Assembly (NCBI RefSeq): GCF_003350505.1
Contig: NZ_QQAY01000003.1
Location: 186,001 to 250,000 of the forward strand
Length of the DNA stretch: 64,000 bases
From: Falsibacillus pallidus
GTDB lineage: Bacteria; Bacillota; Bacilli; Bacillales; DSM-25281
Direction of reading: 5' to 3'
This document shows positions 1 to 10,242 of the stretch, one piece after another. The position numbers and the translations under genes are program-made. The notes beneath the pieces are model-generated. The model saw only the letters and a list, made by a program, of their open reading frames with translations. It searched no databases and was not told the DNA's origin. Numbering within the stretch: position 1 is the stretch's first letter; every line of letters starts with the position of its first letter.

Positions 1-662
1 TCAGCTGGAGTACGATTATCAAACATGATGATATCCACACCTGCTTCGATGGCTTCCATAAGCTGTTCTTTTGTTTCGATCTCCACTTCAACTTTTACAG
101 TATGGCCGATTTTACCCCTTATTTCATTCACAGCCTCAGTGATAGAACCGGCAAAATCAATATGGTTATCTTTAATCAGAACAGAATCAGCCAATCCCAT
201 ACGATGGTTAAAGCCTCCTCCGCATCTGACTGCATATTTTTCAAGCATCCTGAGTCCGGGGGTTGTTTTTCGAGTATCGCAAATCTTTGCACCCGTTCCT
301 TCAATCCTTTTTACAAAAGTAGAAGTCTTTGAGGCAATCCCGCTCATTCGCTGGATTAAATTGAGGACGACTCTTTCACCTTTTAGCAAACTTGCCACTG
401 CTCCGGTAATGACGGCAATGGCATCCCCATATTTCACTTCTTCCCCATCCCTCTTTTCAATGGAGATAGAAAGGGAAGGATCAATGGTATGAAAGCCTTC
501 GTTGATGACATCCTCTCCGCAAAATACCCCATTTGCTTTTGCCATTAGCTTCAAACTTCCCTGTGCTTCCGGAGCAAACAGCATATCCGTCGTGATATCC
601 ATATCCCCAATGTCTTCAATAAAAAATGGTTCAAGCATAGCTTTTAATTTTACCCGATTCAT
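1..662 (-). CDS. nadC: Nicotinate-nucleotide pyrophosphorylase (carboxylating), 3' part outside window
   Basis: Quinolinate phosphoribosyltransferase, which turns quinolinate and PRPP into nicotinate mononucleotide in de novo NAD synthesis. The reading frame starts with ATG at 662 (MNRVKLKAMLEPF) and is open to the left edge, so the C-terminal part is missing. Recognisable family blocks are DITTDMLF near the N-terminus, LNLIQRMSGIAS, DTRKTTPGLR, and KDNHIDFAGS. The gene overlaps the end of nadB by 32 bases, so the two are translationally linked, with nadB first. In B. subtilis nadA follows, which would lie outside this window. The product call is firm; only the gene end is unseen. Confidence 0.95.
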   Translation of the reverse strand, partial: MNRVKLKAMLEPFFIEDIGDMDITTDMLFAPEAQGSLKLMAKANGVFCGEDVINEGFHTIDPSLSISIEKRDGEEVKYGDAIAVITGAVASLLKGERVVLNLIQRMSGIASKTSTFVKRIEGTGAKICDTRKTTPGLRMLEKYAVRCGGGFNHRMGLADSVLIKDNHIDFAGSITEAVNEIRGKIGHTVKVEVEIETKEQLMEAIEAGVDIIMFDNRTPA

Positions 663-2217
663 ATCTGTTCCTCCTCAAATGCATTCCATGATTCGAATGA
701 ATGATGTGGCAATTTAGCCAATCCATATTTTCATCAGGATAATCAGTCCTTAAATGCCCCCCTCTGCTTTCCGTCCTCTTTAAGGCTGAGGAAACGATCA
801 TCCTTGCAGAAAGAATCATAAACGCAACACTGATTTCTTCAATATCCCAATTTTTATAGCTTCGCAATAAATATTCATCAATGTGAAAGGATTCCAGCCA
901 GGCTAATAGTTGTTCCATTCCTTCTTTTGAACGAACAATCCCAGCACCTTCCATCATTCGCCGTTTAATCTCCCCTCGCTCCGGAAGTTTCGGACATGCT
1001 AATCCGCCGCTCTTCTCAATAAGACGCCAAGTTGGGGCAGCGCTTTTTCTTGTGAATTGATTCAAGTGGGCTGCAAGGCGCTTTCCGTATGAAAGCCCTT
1101 CCAATAATGAGTTGCTTGCCAGCCGGTTCGCTCCATGAACCCCGCTGTCTGCCACTTCCCCTATCGCATATAAATGGGGAATCGAGGTTTCCCCAAAATC
1201 ATTGATGGAGATGCCTCCCATTAAAAAATGAGAGCCTGGGGCAACCGGAATCAAGCCTCTTTCTACATTAATGCCTTCCCGCTCACAAAGAGAGGCAATC
1301 GATGGAAAATGCAGTTTGAAATCATTAATCATGGTGATATCAAGGAATACCTCATCCCCATTCCTTCTAATCTCAAATATCCTTTGAGCGACAATATGTC
1401 TCGGGGCAAGATCTTTTAGTGGGTGGATACTTTCCATGATGGCTTTTCCTTCATTGTTTCTCAATACTGCTCCATGACCCCGGACTGCCTCCGAAACCAA
1501 ACCTTTTGCCATACCTCCGACGTATAGTAATGTAGGGTGGAATTGCACAAACTCCAAGTTGGACAACTCTGCTCCTGCAAGATAGGCGAGTGCCAATCCA
1601 TCCCCTGTTACAGACGGGTGATTTGAAGTGAAGTGATACAGCCCCCCTGCGCCTCCGGTGGCAAGGACAACATGTTCCCCAAAGTATTCGTTCACATCCC
1701 CATTGCTATTTTTGGTTTGAACTCCTCTGCAGACTCCATCCTGAGAAAGGATCAGTTCAATTGCCATTTCATTCTCAATGAATTCAATGTTCGAAGGAAT
1801 CGAATTGAAAAAGGCATCCATGATGCGCCTTCCCGTTGCATCGCCTCCGCTATGGACGATCCTCCTTCGACTATGGGCCCCTTCCATTCCAAGCGCAACT
1901 TGCCCTTGTTCATCCAAATCCAACGGAACCCCGATGCTCATTAATTCACAAACAATATCCGGAGCATCCTTTACCAGGTTGAGCACTGCTTTTTCATCCT
2001 GATGCCGCCTTCCAGCTTCCAATGTATCCTGATAATGCAACCGATAATGATCGTCTGGAGAAATAGCAGCAGCCATTCCACCCTGTGCCATATAAGAATT
2101 GCAATGGTTCTTCAACGACTTTGTGATAATTATCACATGAGAATCCGAATGAAGTAATTTTGCCAGCTGCATAGCTGCAATACCGCTGCCTAAAATGATT
2201 ACGTCAGCATGCTTCAT
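631..2217 (-). CDS. nadB: L-aspartate oxidase
   Basis: FAD-dependent oxidation of L-aspartate to iminoaspartate, the first step of de novo NAD synthesis. The 528-residue protein is full length for the family. It opens with the dinucleotide-binding motif GSGIAAMQLA, continues with the MAQGGMAAA and HSGGDATGR blocks, and has the HPTLLY and GANRLASNSLLEG signatures of the succinate dehydrogenase/fumarate reductase flavoprotein family. The C-terminal ESRGGH segment is also typical. A clear AAGGAG ribosome-binding site precedes ATG at 2217. Transcribed away from nifS, with a probable NiaR operator in the gap, as expected for repression by niacin-responsive NiaR. Confidence 0.96.
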   Translation of the reverse strand: MKHADVIILGSGIAAMQLAKLLHSDSHVIIITKSLKNHCNSYMAQGGMAAAISPDDHYRLHYQDTLEAGRRHQDEKAVLNLVKDAPDIVCELMSIGVPLDLDEQGQVALGMEGAHSRRRIVHSGGDATGRRIMDAFFNSIPSNIEFIENEMAIELILSQDGVCRGVQTKNSNGDVNEYFGEHVVLATGGAGGLYHFTSNHPSVTGDGLALAYLAGAELSNLEFVQFHPTLLYVGGMAKGLVSEAVRGHGAVLRNNEGKAIMESIHPLKDLAPRHIVAQRIFEIRRNGDEVFLDITMINDFKLHFPSIASLCEREGINVERGLIPVAPGSHFLMGGISINDFGETSIPHLYAIGEVADSGVHGANRLASNSLLEGLSYGKRLAAHLNQFTRKSAAPTWRLIEKSGGLACPKLPERGEIKRRMMEGAGIVRSKEGMEQLLAWLESFHIDEYLLRSYKNWDIEEISVAFMILSARMIVSSALKRTESRGGHLRTDYPDENMDWLNCHIIHSNHGMHLRRNRYESGKIKSYA

Positions 2218-2240
2218 AAATTTAAACTCCTTTTTAACAG

Positions 2241-2252
2241 GTGTCTTGACAC
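2241..2252. promoter_or_regulatory. Probable NiaR operator (GTGTCTTGACAC palindrome)
   Basis: A 12-base palindrome, GTGTC-TT-GACAC, lies between the divergent nadB and nifS genes. It contains a TTGACA that can serve as -35 for nifS, with TAGACT 18 bases downstream. The NiaR/YrxA repressor gene lies just downstream of nifS, and in Bacillus this protein represses the nad genes and nifS from this intergenic region. The binding assignment rests on palindrome, position and neighbouring regulator, not on a motif search. Confidence 0.7.
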
Positions 2253-2312
2253 ATATCTTTACATATTATTAGACTTATGACAAGAGATTTTTTTTAAGGA
2301 GTGTGCCATTCG

Positions 2313-3452
2313 ATGAAATACTTTGATTATGCAGCCTCAACGCCTATGGATCCGGATGTTCTAGAAGCTTACATGCAAGCTGCCTCACAGGTATATGGAA
2401 ATACAGAAAGTCTTCATGATATTGGAGGAAAAGCACAATATATCCTCAATGAGTGCAGGAAAAAGCTTGCCGGGATTACTGGGGTAAAAGAAGAAGGGCT
2501 TTATTTCAGCTCCGGCGGCACCGAAAGCAATTTATTGTCTTTACTGGCACTTGCACAAGGAGCCAGCAGCGGAAAAAGGCATATCATCTCAACTCATGGG
2601 GAGCACGCTTCTGTTCATTCTGCCATGGAATATTTAAAAGAACATGGTTTTGAAGTGGAGTATCTTTCTTTTACAACTGAAGGGACAATCGACCTTCAGA
2701 AGTTGTCCTTAGCAATACGGGATGATACCTTGCTCGTTTCGATCCAGCATGTCAATTCGGAAATTGGATCGATTCAGCCAATCAAAGAAATTTCAGAGCT
2801 CATTAAAGGGAAAGATATCCTCTTGCATTGCGACTGCGTACAGTCTTTTGGGAAAGTCGATTTAAAAAGCATTACACCATACATGGACAGCTTTACTGTG
2901 TCATCACATAAAATCCACGGACCAAAAGGGGTGGGTGCATTTTATATCAATCCCCTCCATCAAGCGAAGCCTGTCTTTCCCGGCCTTTCCCATGAACGGG
3001 GCATGAGGGGTGGGACGGTGAATATCCCTGGAATCTTTGCTTTTATGACTGCATCTGAAAAGGCTGCCGCAAAACTGGATGATTGGCAGGCAGCATGGGA
3101 TAAAAGAGACTATTTCCTTGAACTTTTGAGGAACGAAAAACCTCACATTTTTGGATCAATGGATAAGGATCGGCAGCTTCCATATATAATCGGGATGGCT
3201 TTCGATGGCATTGAAGGACAGCTGGTGATGCTCGAAGCAAACACAATGGGATTCTCAATTTCTACAGGAAGTGCATGCCACACCGGCCAGCAAGAACCAG
3301 CCAATGCCATGAAAGCAATGGGCGTGGATGTTGAAAGGGCAAAATCATTTTTTAGAATTTCTTTTAGCAAGACCACTACACATGAGCAGCTTTTTGATCT
3401 GGCAAAAGCACTAAAAACGATATACGCTGAATACAAAACGGTCCGCGCTTAA
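2313..3452 (+). CDS. nifS: Cysteine desulfurase of the NAD cluster
   Basis: PLP-dependent removal of sulfur from cysteine. In Bacillus this paralogue supplies sulfur for the iron-sulfur cluster of quinolinate synthase NadA. The start is ATG at 2313 (MKYFDYAAST), 11 bases after AAGGAG; an upstream GTG lies inside the ribosome-binding site region and is rejected. The class V aminotransferase fold is shown by SGGTESN, the PLP lysine block SSHKIHGPKG, and the catalytic cysteine loop STGSACHTGQ. The protein is 379 residues. Divergent from nadB and followed by niaR after 46 bases, the standard Bacillus arrangement. Confidence 0.95.
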   Translation: MKYFDYAASTPMDPDVLEAYMQAASQVYGNTESLHDIGGKAQYILNECRKKLAGITGVKEEGLYFSSGGTESNLLSLLALAQGASSGKRHIISTHGEHASVHSAMEYLKEHGFEVEYLSFTTEGTIDLQKLSLAIRDDTLLVSIQHVNSEIGSIQPIKEISELIKGKDILLHCDCVQSFGKVDLKSITPYMDSFTVSSHKIHGPKGVGAFYINPLHQAKPVFPGLSHERGMRGGTVNIPGIFAFMTASEKAAAKLDDWQAAWDKRDYFLELLRNEKPHIFGSMDKDRQLPYIIGMAFDGIEGQLVMLEANTMGFSISTGSACHTGQQEPANAMKAMGVDVERAKSFFRISFSKTTTHEQLFDLAKALKTIYAEYKTVRA

Positions 3453-3498
3453 TATGGTATAATGCGTATCAGAATAAACATGTCCGGAGGGAATAGGA

Positions 3499-4041
3499 AT
3501 GGCGAAGCCAAAGATTCTAGGTGAAGAACGAAGACAGCTGCTGCTGAAAATACTTAAAGATCGCAATGCACCCATCACTGGGACTGAGCTTGCCAAGACC
3601 GCCAATGTTTCAAGGCAGGTCATTGTCAGTGATATTACACTTCTTAAAGCGAGAAATGAGCCGATCCTTGCTACAAGCCAAGGCTATCTTTATATGGCCC
3701 AGAACCCAATACATCAATACAAAGAAAGAATCGTTGCATGCTTCCACCCCCCTGAAGAAACAGAAAATGAATTGTTTCTTCTTGTCGACCATGGAGCTAC
3801 AGTGAAAGACGTAAGGATCGAACATCCGGTTTATGGAGATCTCTCGGCATCGATCATGGTCTCCAATCGTAAGGAAGTAAGCCAGTTCCTGCAAAGAATT
3901 GAAGAAACTAATGCGGGCTATCTTTCACAACTGACAGAGGGAATCCATCTTCATACCATCATTGCCCCTTCAGAGGAGATACTCGACGAAGCAGAAGAGG
4001 CACTTCGAACTGCAGGGTATCTTGTGGATGAAAAGGATTAA
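3499..4041 (+). CDS. niaR: Niacin-responsive transcriptional repressor of NAD synthesis
   Basis: NiaR (YrxA/NadR of B. subtilis) represses nadBCA and nifS when nicotinic acid is available. The 180-residue protein has an N-terminal winged-helix domain (residues about 10-60, containing TGTELAKTANVSRQVIVSD) and a C-terminal 3H domain with histidines at VDHGATV, EGIHLHTI and nearby positions that bind niacin and metal. GGAGGG precedes ATG at 3499. A TATAAT at 3458-3463 could give it a separate start besides readthrough from nifS, though the matching -35 is weak. The gene ends at a bidirectional terminator shared with pheA. Confidence 0.93.
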   Translation: MAKPKILGEERRQLLLKILKDRNAPITGTELAKTANVSRQVIVSDITLLKARNEPILATSQGYLYMAQNPIHQYKERIVACFHPPEETENELFLLVDHGATVKDVRIEHPVYGDLSASIMVSNRKEVSQFLQRIEETNAGYLSQLTEGIHLHTIIAPSEEILDEAEEALRTAGYLVDEKD

Positions 4042-4047
4042 GAATAG

Positions 4048-4081
4048 AAAAAACCGGATTGTATTCCAATCCGGTTTTTGT
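4048..4081. terminator. Bidirectional terminator between niaR and pheA
   Basis: AAAAACCGGATT and AATCCGGTTTTT form a perfect 12-bp stem around a 7-base loop, with A and T runs on either side, so it can end transcripts of both convergent genes. Confidence 0.9.
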
Positions 4082-4088
4082 TTGCCTG

Positions 4089-4937
4089 TTATTCTGTTGA
4101 GTACACAGGATAGCTACCCAGAAGCTTGACCCCGCAGCCCAATGCCTCCATTTCCTTGATGGCATTCGGAAGCAGGACCTCATCCATAGCTTGTTCAATA
4201 TCCAGTATGAAGAAATAATCACCTAGACCTGTTTTCAGCGGCCTTGATTCGATCTTGCTCAGGTTGATTTTTCTCCAAGCCAAAGCCGACAGCACTTGAT
4301 GAAGGGCACCTGAGTGATTTGAGGGAAGAGTGACCATGAGGGTGGTCTTTTCATTGCTAAAACCTGATTCGAGCTCCAGCGGTTTTTTCGTTCTGGACAA
4401 CACAACGAATCTTGTGTGGTTTCTATCAAAATCCTGGATTCCATGCTGGATGATGGATAATCCATATGTATCGGCTGCCAGCTCATTGGCTATTGCCGCA
4501 ATCTTCATTTCCGGATGTTCCTTTAAGTATTTTGCCGCAGCTGCAGTGGACGTCGTATATTCAATGGACGCCCCCCTATAGTGTCGATGCAGATACTGAT
4601 GGCATTGGGCAGTTGCATGGGAGTGGGACAATATTTTCTCTACTTCCATGCTATTTTCCACATGATCAGGATGGACCATCAAATGCTGCTGGATCGGAAC
4701 CGTCAATTCAGCAATGATTTTCAGTTCCACTTCATGAAACAGATAGTCAACAGTCAGATGTACCGATCCCTCAAGCGTATTTTCCAATGGAACTACTGCA
4801 TAATCCACCTTCTCAAAGTGTACCGCTTCAATACATTCAGGGATGGTCATGAACGGCACATGCTCTTGCAGAGGGAATAGATGCTTGACTGCCATATCTG
4901 TAAATGTTGCCATAGGTCCTAAAAATCCAATCCTCAT
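4089..4937 (-). CDS. pheA: Prephenate dehydratase
   Basis: Converts prephenate to phenylpyruvate in phenylalanine synthesis. The 282-residue protein has the periplasmic-binding-like catalytic domain (GFLGPMATFTD at the start, VVPLENTLEGSV, and the catalytic HTRFVVL near residue 175) followed by a C-terminal ACT domain with LSKIESRPLK, the phenylalanine-binding signature for feedback inhibition. There is no fused chorismate mutase, as usual in Bacillus. A GAGGGGAGAAG site precedes the ATG. The gene follows pheB by about 50 bases that contain a weak hairpin. Confidence 0.95.
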   Translation of the reverse strand: MRIGFLGPMATFTDMAVKHLFPLQEHVPFMTIPECIEAVHFEKVDYAVVPLENTLEGSVHLTVDYLFHEVELKIIAELTVPIQQHLMVHPDHVENSMEVEKILSHSHATAQCHQYLHRHYRGASIEYTTSTAAAAKYLKEHPEMKIAAIANELAADTYGLSIIQHGIQDFDRNHTRFVVLSRTKKPLELESGFSNEKTTLMVTLPSNHSGALHQVLSALAWRKINLSKIESRPLKTGLGDYFFILDIEQAMDEVLLPNAIKEMEALGCGVKLLGSYPVYSTE

Positions 4938-4966
4938 TCTCTCTTCTCCCCTCTATTTCAACATAT

Positions 4967-4988
4967 AAAAAAGGGAGGAGCGGCTCCT
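4967..4988 (-). terminator. Weak terminator or attenuator after pheB
   Basis: On the minus strand AGGAG-CCG-CTCCT folds into a 5-bp stem and is followed by CCC and six T, directly after the pheB stop codon. The stem is short, so partial readthrough into pheA is likely. Confidence 0.4.
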
Positions 4989-5442
4989 ATGCACCGGAAC
5001 CAAGCACCTCCACTTTTTCAACAAACTCCAGCTTTTTCAATCCCGATATCAAACCATCCAGATTGCCATCCATATCCGTTACATTCAATGACAAGGTGAC
5101 ATTGGCCCTTCCTTGAAGGGGAATAGTCTGATGTATGGTCAGTATATTACAGCGGTGGGCTGCAACGACTCCAAGAAGGTGGGATAGTGTGCCTGTCCGA
5201 TCTTCCAAGTGAAAAAACAGGGTAATGATTTTTTCTTTCACAACGGTATGAAAAGGAAATACAGTATCACGATACTTGTAAAAAGCACTCCGGCTTAAAT
5301 CTACACGCTGCACTGCATCCCATACAGAAGAAGCTTTTCCCCTCTCAAGGAGATTCTTTGCCTCAAGGGTTTTCTTCATCGCTTCAGGCAAGACATCCTC
5401 CCTGATCAGGTAAAACTTCTGATCAAATTCTTTTTTTTCCAT
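4987..5442 (-). CDS. pheB: ACT-domain protein PheB
   Basis: A 151-residue protein with a C-terminal ACT domain (about residues 70-150, [18 protein letters not shown] and [13 protein letters not shown]) and an N-terminal segment resembling a small DNA-binding region ([22 protein letters not shown]). ACT domains bind amino acids; in Bacillus PheB sits between obg and pheA and is named for that context, but its biochemical role is not firmly known. AGGGGAAATG precedes the ATG at 5442. It lies 32 bases after obg, so the two are probably cotranscribed. Confidence 0.88.
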   Translation of the reverse strand: MEKKEFDQKFYLIREDVLPEAMKKTLEAKNLLERGKASSVWDAVQRVDLSRSAFYKYRDTVFPFHTVVKEKIITLFFHLEDRTGTLSHLLGVVAAHRCNILTIHQTIPLQGRANVTLSLNVTDMDGNLDGLISGLKKLEFVEKVEVLGSGA

Positions 5443-5474
5443 TGATCATTTCCCCTAACAAATGAAGGACATCA

Positions 5475-6794
<1,320 letters not shown>

Positions 6795-6808
6795 TTATAT
6801 GTAAATAA

Positions 6809-7327
6809 TCAGAAGGATAATTGAATGGTAAATTGATTGATGCTCCAATCTTCAATGGCTGCTTGCTTCTGTAACTTAAGCCAATTCAATACTTCCTCTT
6901 CACTTTTCAGTATGCCACGAAAATCCAAAAAGAATTTCGCTGAATCCTTATCAAGTTGTATGGTAATGGATAACTGCTGATCCTGAAACGGTTCGACCGC
7001 TTCGTTCAGTAAAGCGAAAAATGTTGAAAACCAATTGAATAATTCCGCATCATCCAAAGAATGGACTGTATTTTCATTCAAAATGTCATAATCAATTGTG
7101 AAACGATGCCCTTCCCAATTGAACGTCATCAATAATGAAGCAAATCTATGCAGTTTCAAATTTGATAGTCTGGACTCTTGCTGTGCTTCCAATACGATTT
7201 CATCAATGATTGACTTAGCCCGTTCCGGTCTATCTAAAGCTAAATTCCCTTTGATTAATTGCAGCTTGTTCATCCAGTCGTGGCGCGCATGTTTAAGCAC
7301 CTCAACTACTGTCCAGTTATTATTCAT
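6809..7327 (-). CDS. spo0B: Sporulation initiation phosphotransferase Spo0B
   Basis: Relays phosphate from Spo0F to Spo0A in the sporulation phosphorelay. The start is ATG at 7327 (MNNNWTVVEV), preceded by TAGGAGTG; codons further upstream lack a ribosome-binding site. The phosphoacceptor histidine is His16 in KHARHDWMNKLQLIKGNL, which matches the four-helix dimerisation motif around B. subtilis His30. The rest is a degenerate kinase-like C-terminal domain. At 172 residues it is slightly shorter than the B. subtilis protein. It lies between rpmA and obg, the conserved position. Confidence 0.95.
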   Translation of the reverse strand: MNNNWTVVEVLKHARHDWMNKLQLIKGNLALDRPERAKSIIDEIVLEAQQESRLSNLKLHRFASLLMTFNWEGHRFTIDYDILNENTVHSLDDAELFNWFSTFFALLNEAVEPFQDQQLSITIQLDKDSAKFFLDFRGILKSEEEVLNWLKLQKQAAIEDWSINQFTIQLSF

Positions 7328-7524
7328 TCCCGCACTCCTAATTATCATTCAGTCTAATTACATATATCACCAGACTGCTGAAAAGCTTTTTCACCCAGTC
7401 TGATTTACAGAAAATATTTTTTTGAATTCTATTAATCATTCGCACTGTTCTTTTTGTAGTATACCAAAAAAGGAAGGCGTCGTCCTCCTTATTGGCAAAA
7501 TCCTAATTGTTCCTCATAAAACAA

Positions 7525-7556
7525 GAAAACTCTAACCGACAATTCGGTTAGAGTCT
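7525..7556 (-). terminator. Terminator after rpmA
   Basis: CTCTAACCGA and TCGGTTAGAG form a perfect 10-bp stem with a 4-base loop; on the minus strand it is followed by TTTTCTTGTTTT. It ends the rplU-prp-rpmA unit before spo0B. Confidence 0.88.
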
Positions 7557-7566
7557 TCTTTCAGCA

Positions 7567-7869
<303 letters not shown>

Positions 7870-7873
7870 CTAT

Positions 7874-8206
7874 TTAGTTGAAGGTTAATTTAATATATTT
7901 TCCGTAATCACGTTCAATTGTCTGCAAGGAAACTACCATACCTTTTAAAAGAAGCTGGACTTGCTTGTCCTCTTCTTCCGGCAAATCATTCGGAATGCTG
8001 CAGCTAAGGAAGCCGCCATCCGATGACTGATCAATAATCGGCTCCGCATTGGTTAATGCAAACACCGCATTGATGGCACCGAAGGATACAGCAGATGCGC
8101 CAGCACATACAATATCTGAACCATGTTCCGCAAAATCAGCATGTCCCTTCATCGAAAAGGAAGAAATCCTTCCGTCCGGGGACTGGTTAATCTTCACCTT
8201 GATCAT
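7874..8206 (-). CDS. prp: Ribosomal-processing cysteine protease Prp
   Basis: Cleaves the N-terminal extension of ribosomal protein L27, an essential step in Firmicutes. The 110-residue protein (YsxB in B. subtilis) has the catalytic pair His22 in MKGHADFAEHG and Cys34 in DIVCAGASAVSFG. It sits between rplU and rpmA, with gaps of 11 and 16 bases, so protease and substrate are made from one transcript. The ribosome-binding site is weak (TAAGG), which suggests coupling to rplU translation. Confidence 0.95.
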   Translation of the reverse strand: MIKVKINQSPDGRISSFSMKGHADFAEHGSDIVCAGASAVSFGAINAVFALTNAEPIIDQSSDGGFLSCSIPNDLPEEEDKQVQLLLKGMVVSLQTIERDYGKYIKLTFN

Positions 8207-8217
8207 AAAATCAGGCC

Positions 8218-8526
8218 TTACAAGTTGATAGCATCGATTACTACTTTAGTGTAAGGTTGGCGATGACCTTGCTTTTTACGTTGGTTCTTCTTCGCTTTGT
8301 ACTTGAAAATCGTAATTTTCTTTTGACGGCCGTGTTTTTCAACCTTACCTGTAACAGTAGCTCCTCCCACTAATGGGCTTCCTACTTTTACAGAATCTCC
8401 GCCTACGAAAAGAACTTTATCAAAAGTGACAACTTCACCTTCAGCTACATCCAATTTTTCGATGTAAACTTCTTGTCCAGCTGCTACTTTGATTTGTTTT
8501 CCGCCAGTTTCAATAATTGCGTACAT
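8218..8526 (-). CDS. rplU: Large-subunit ribosomal protein L21
   Basis: Early-assembly 50S protein binding 23S rRNA. The 102-residue sequence starts [14 protein letters not shown] and ends with the basic [17 protein letters not shown] tail typical of L21. A strong GAGGAGGTG precedes the ATG. It heads the rplU-prp-rpmA operon and is preceded by a structured leader with its own sigma-A promoter. Confidence 0.97.
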   Translation of the reverse strand: MYAIIETGGKQIKVAAGQEVYIEKLDVAEGEVVTFDKVLFVGGDSVKVGSPLVGGATVTGKVEKHGRQKKITIFKYKAKKNQRKKQGHRQPYTKVVIDAINL

Positions 8527-8529
8527 ACT

Positions 8530-8640
8530 TGCACCTCCTCATAGTCTCAGACTCGCCAAAAACAGGCGTTTCGCCATAAGCAAAAGCTTAATACCTGATT
8601 TGTGCGGTTGTAGCACGGGTGCTACAAACAATAACATTAA
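8530..8640 (-). ncRNA. L21 ribosomal-protein leader (5' UTR)
   Basis: The roughly 110-base leader between the promoter and rplU is rich in self-complementarity on the minus strand: GTAGCAC-CC-GTGCTAC-type pairs, AAGCTTTTGCTTATGGCG, and GAGTCTGAGACTATGAGGAGG running into the ribosome-binding site. A conserved L21 leader occurs at this position in Bacillus and is thought to mediate feedback control by a ribosomal protein. Exact boundaries need a covariance model. Confidence 0.65.
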
Positions 8641-8641
8641 A

Positions 8642-8671
8642 ACTTTATCATAACGGACTCTCTTATGTCAA
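8642..8671 (-). promoter_or_regulatory. Sigma-A promoter of rplU operon
   Basis: On the minus strand a perfect TTGACA (8666-8671) is followed after 18 bases by TAAAGT (8642-8647). It sits just upstream of the structured rplU leader. Confidence 0.65.
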
Positions 8672-8691
8672 TGGCGGAATGAAGAATTGCT

Positions 8692-10158
8692 TCAAACCAT
8701 TTTTTTTATTTCTCGAATCGTTCCAAATTGTTTGAGGTTGAAATGGTGATTAGGATGTCCTTCCAAACGGCTAAAGAAAATCCGGACGTTTAAAATCGTT
8801 TCGATTCTCTTTAAATGTTTTGCATTTTCCCCTTTAAATACATCCATTACTTCTTCTGTCGCTTCGATAAGCACGGATTCATGCTCCCCGAACGGTCTTT
8901 CCCATAACAGCCTCTCCAATTCAAATGCGACGGTTTCCGGACTTTTGATTTTCCCTGTCCCTTTACAGACGGGGCAATCTGCAAGAATATACTCGGGAAT
9001 GGATTTTTTTGTTTTTTTCCTTGTGACCTGCAGGATCCCCAAAGAAGTGAACCCTACAATCCGGAAATACTTCGGATCCCTCCTAAGAATATTCTCTAAG
9101 GATTTGATCACTTTTTTGCGATCATTTTCACTCTTCATATCAATGAAATCAATGAGGATGATGCCGCTGTAGTCCCTTAAAATGATTTGCCTGGCTATTT
9201 CATCTGCTGCTTCCAGGTTCGTTTTGATGATTGTATCCCCAAGCTGGCTTTTACCGGTGAACTTGCCTGTATTGACATCAAAGACCGTCAAGGCTTCTGT
9301 TTCTTCAACAATTAAATAAGCTCCGCTGTCCAGCCAAATGATCTGCTTCAGGGCACGCTCATATTCCTTTTCGATATCATAGCTCACCATGATATTTTTC
9401 TTGTCGGTATAAAGGGTATACTCCCACTCGCCGTCCGGCTGGGAGTCCTTTATGTCCTTCAGAAATGATGCGTCATCACAGATGACTGCACCAGTTCCCA
9501 GTCGATCCATCTCATTTGTGATTTCCCCTAAAAATAATGCAGGGGCATGGATCAGGGAAGGAGCAGGGGACTTTTCTGCCTCTTGTTGGATATGTTGATA
9601 CCTTGTCCTCAGTTTGTTCAATTCCTGCATCAATTCTTCTTCGGTCGATTCAAATGCTTCTGTACGGAAAATGAAGCCTTCTCCATCCTTCTTCTGCTCA
9701 TTGCCGAAACCCCTCAATCGATCCCGGGTTTCTTCAGGAGCTTTTTTGGAGACGGCAATATATTTCCCATGGGGCATATAAACAGCTTTTTTGCCGGAAA
9801 ACTCCAAAACCCCTGTCAGTAAAGGGCCTTTCGTATCGCTCTCGTCTTTTTTTACCTGTACAAGGAGCTTTTCCCCCTGGCGAATGAACTTGGTCAATGC
9901 CATCATTTCTTTGTTATTCGATTCATTATGTATGTACGCAGGAATCTGATCGCGTGATAGGTAGCCGTTCTTTCCTTCTCCGATATCCACGAATGCGGCT
10001 CCAATCCCATTTTCCACTTTCTCTACTTTCCCCAGATAAATCCTCCCGACCATTGAATCCTGTTCAGGCTGGGCTATATTAAGCTTTAGCACCTTTTCAT
10101 TTTCTATGACTGCATATCTTTTTTCTCTCGTTCGATAATCAATGATTATTTTATTCAA
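8692..10158 (-). CDS. rng: Ribonuclease E/G family endoribonuclease
   Basis: Single-strand-specific endoribonuclease acting in rRNA processing and mRNA decay. The 488-residue protein has only the catalytic half: an S1 domain (about residues 35-115, VGRIYLGKVEKVENGIGAAFVDIG), an RNase H-like part, a DNase I-like active site with aspartates in TVFDVNTGKF and IILIDFIDM, and the zinc-link DCPVCKGTGKI. It lacks the RNase E scaffold tail. The start is TTG at 10158, seven bases after GAGGCG. B. subtilis has no such enzyme at this locus; other Bacillus species carry it between spoIVFB and rplU. Confidence 0.93.
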   Translation of the reverse strand: MNKIIIDYRTREKRYAVIENEKVLKLNIAQPEQDSMVGRIYLGKVEKVENGIGAAFVDIGEGKNGYLSRDQIPAYIHNESNNKEMMALTKFIRQGEKLLVQVKKDESDTKGPLLTGVLEFSGKKAVYMPHGKYIAVSKKAPEETRDRLRGFGNEQKKDGEGFIFRTEAFESTEEELMQELNKLRTRYQHIQQEAEKSPAPSLIHAPALFLGEITNEMDRLGTGAVICDDASFLKDIKDSQPDGEWEYTLYTDKKNIMVSYDIEKEYERALKQIIWLDSGAYLIVEETEALTVFDVNTGKFTGKSQLGDTIIKTNLEAADEIARQIILRDYSGIILIDFIDMKSENDRKKVIKSLENILRRDPKYFRIVGFTSLGILQVTRKKTKKSIPEYILADCPVCKGTGKIKSPETVAFELERLLWERPFGEHESVLIEATEEVMDVFKGENAKHLKRIETILNVRIFFSRLEGHPNHHFNLKQFGTIREIKKMV

Positions 10159-10185
10159 ATCGATGCGCCTCGCTTTAAAGCATTA

Positions 10186-10211
10186 AGGGGAGGCTATGAT
10201 CTGCCTCCCCT
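10186..10211 (-). terminator. Hairpin after spoIVFB
   Basis: AGGGGAGGC and GCCTCCCCT form a perfect 9-bp stem with an 8-base loop just beyond the spoIVFB stop. No T run follows on the minus strand, so it may be an mRNA-stabilising or weak terminator structure rather than a strong terminator. Confidence 0.4.
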
Positions 10212-10242
10212 GTAATTACTTTAGCCAGAAAAAAAACAAACG

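Noticed and set aside
8530-8690. Other riboswitch classes in the rplU leader
   Set aside because: No conserved aptamer blocks; the leader fits the L21 ribosomal-protein type better.
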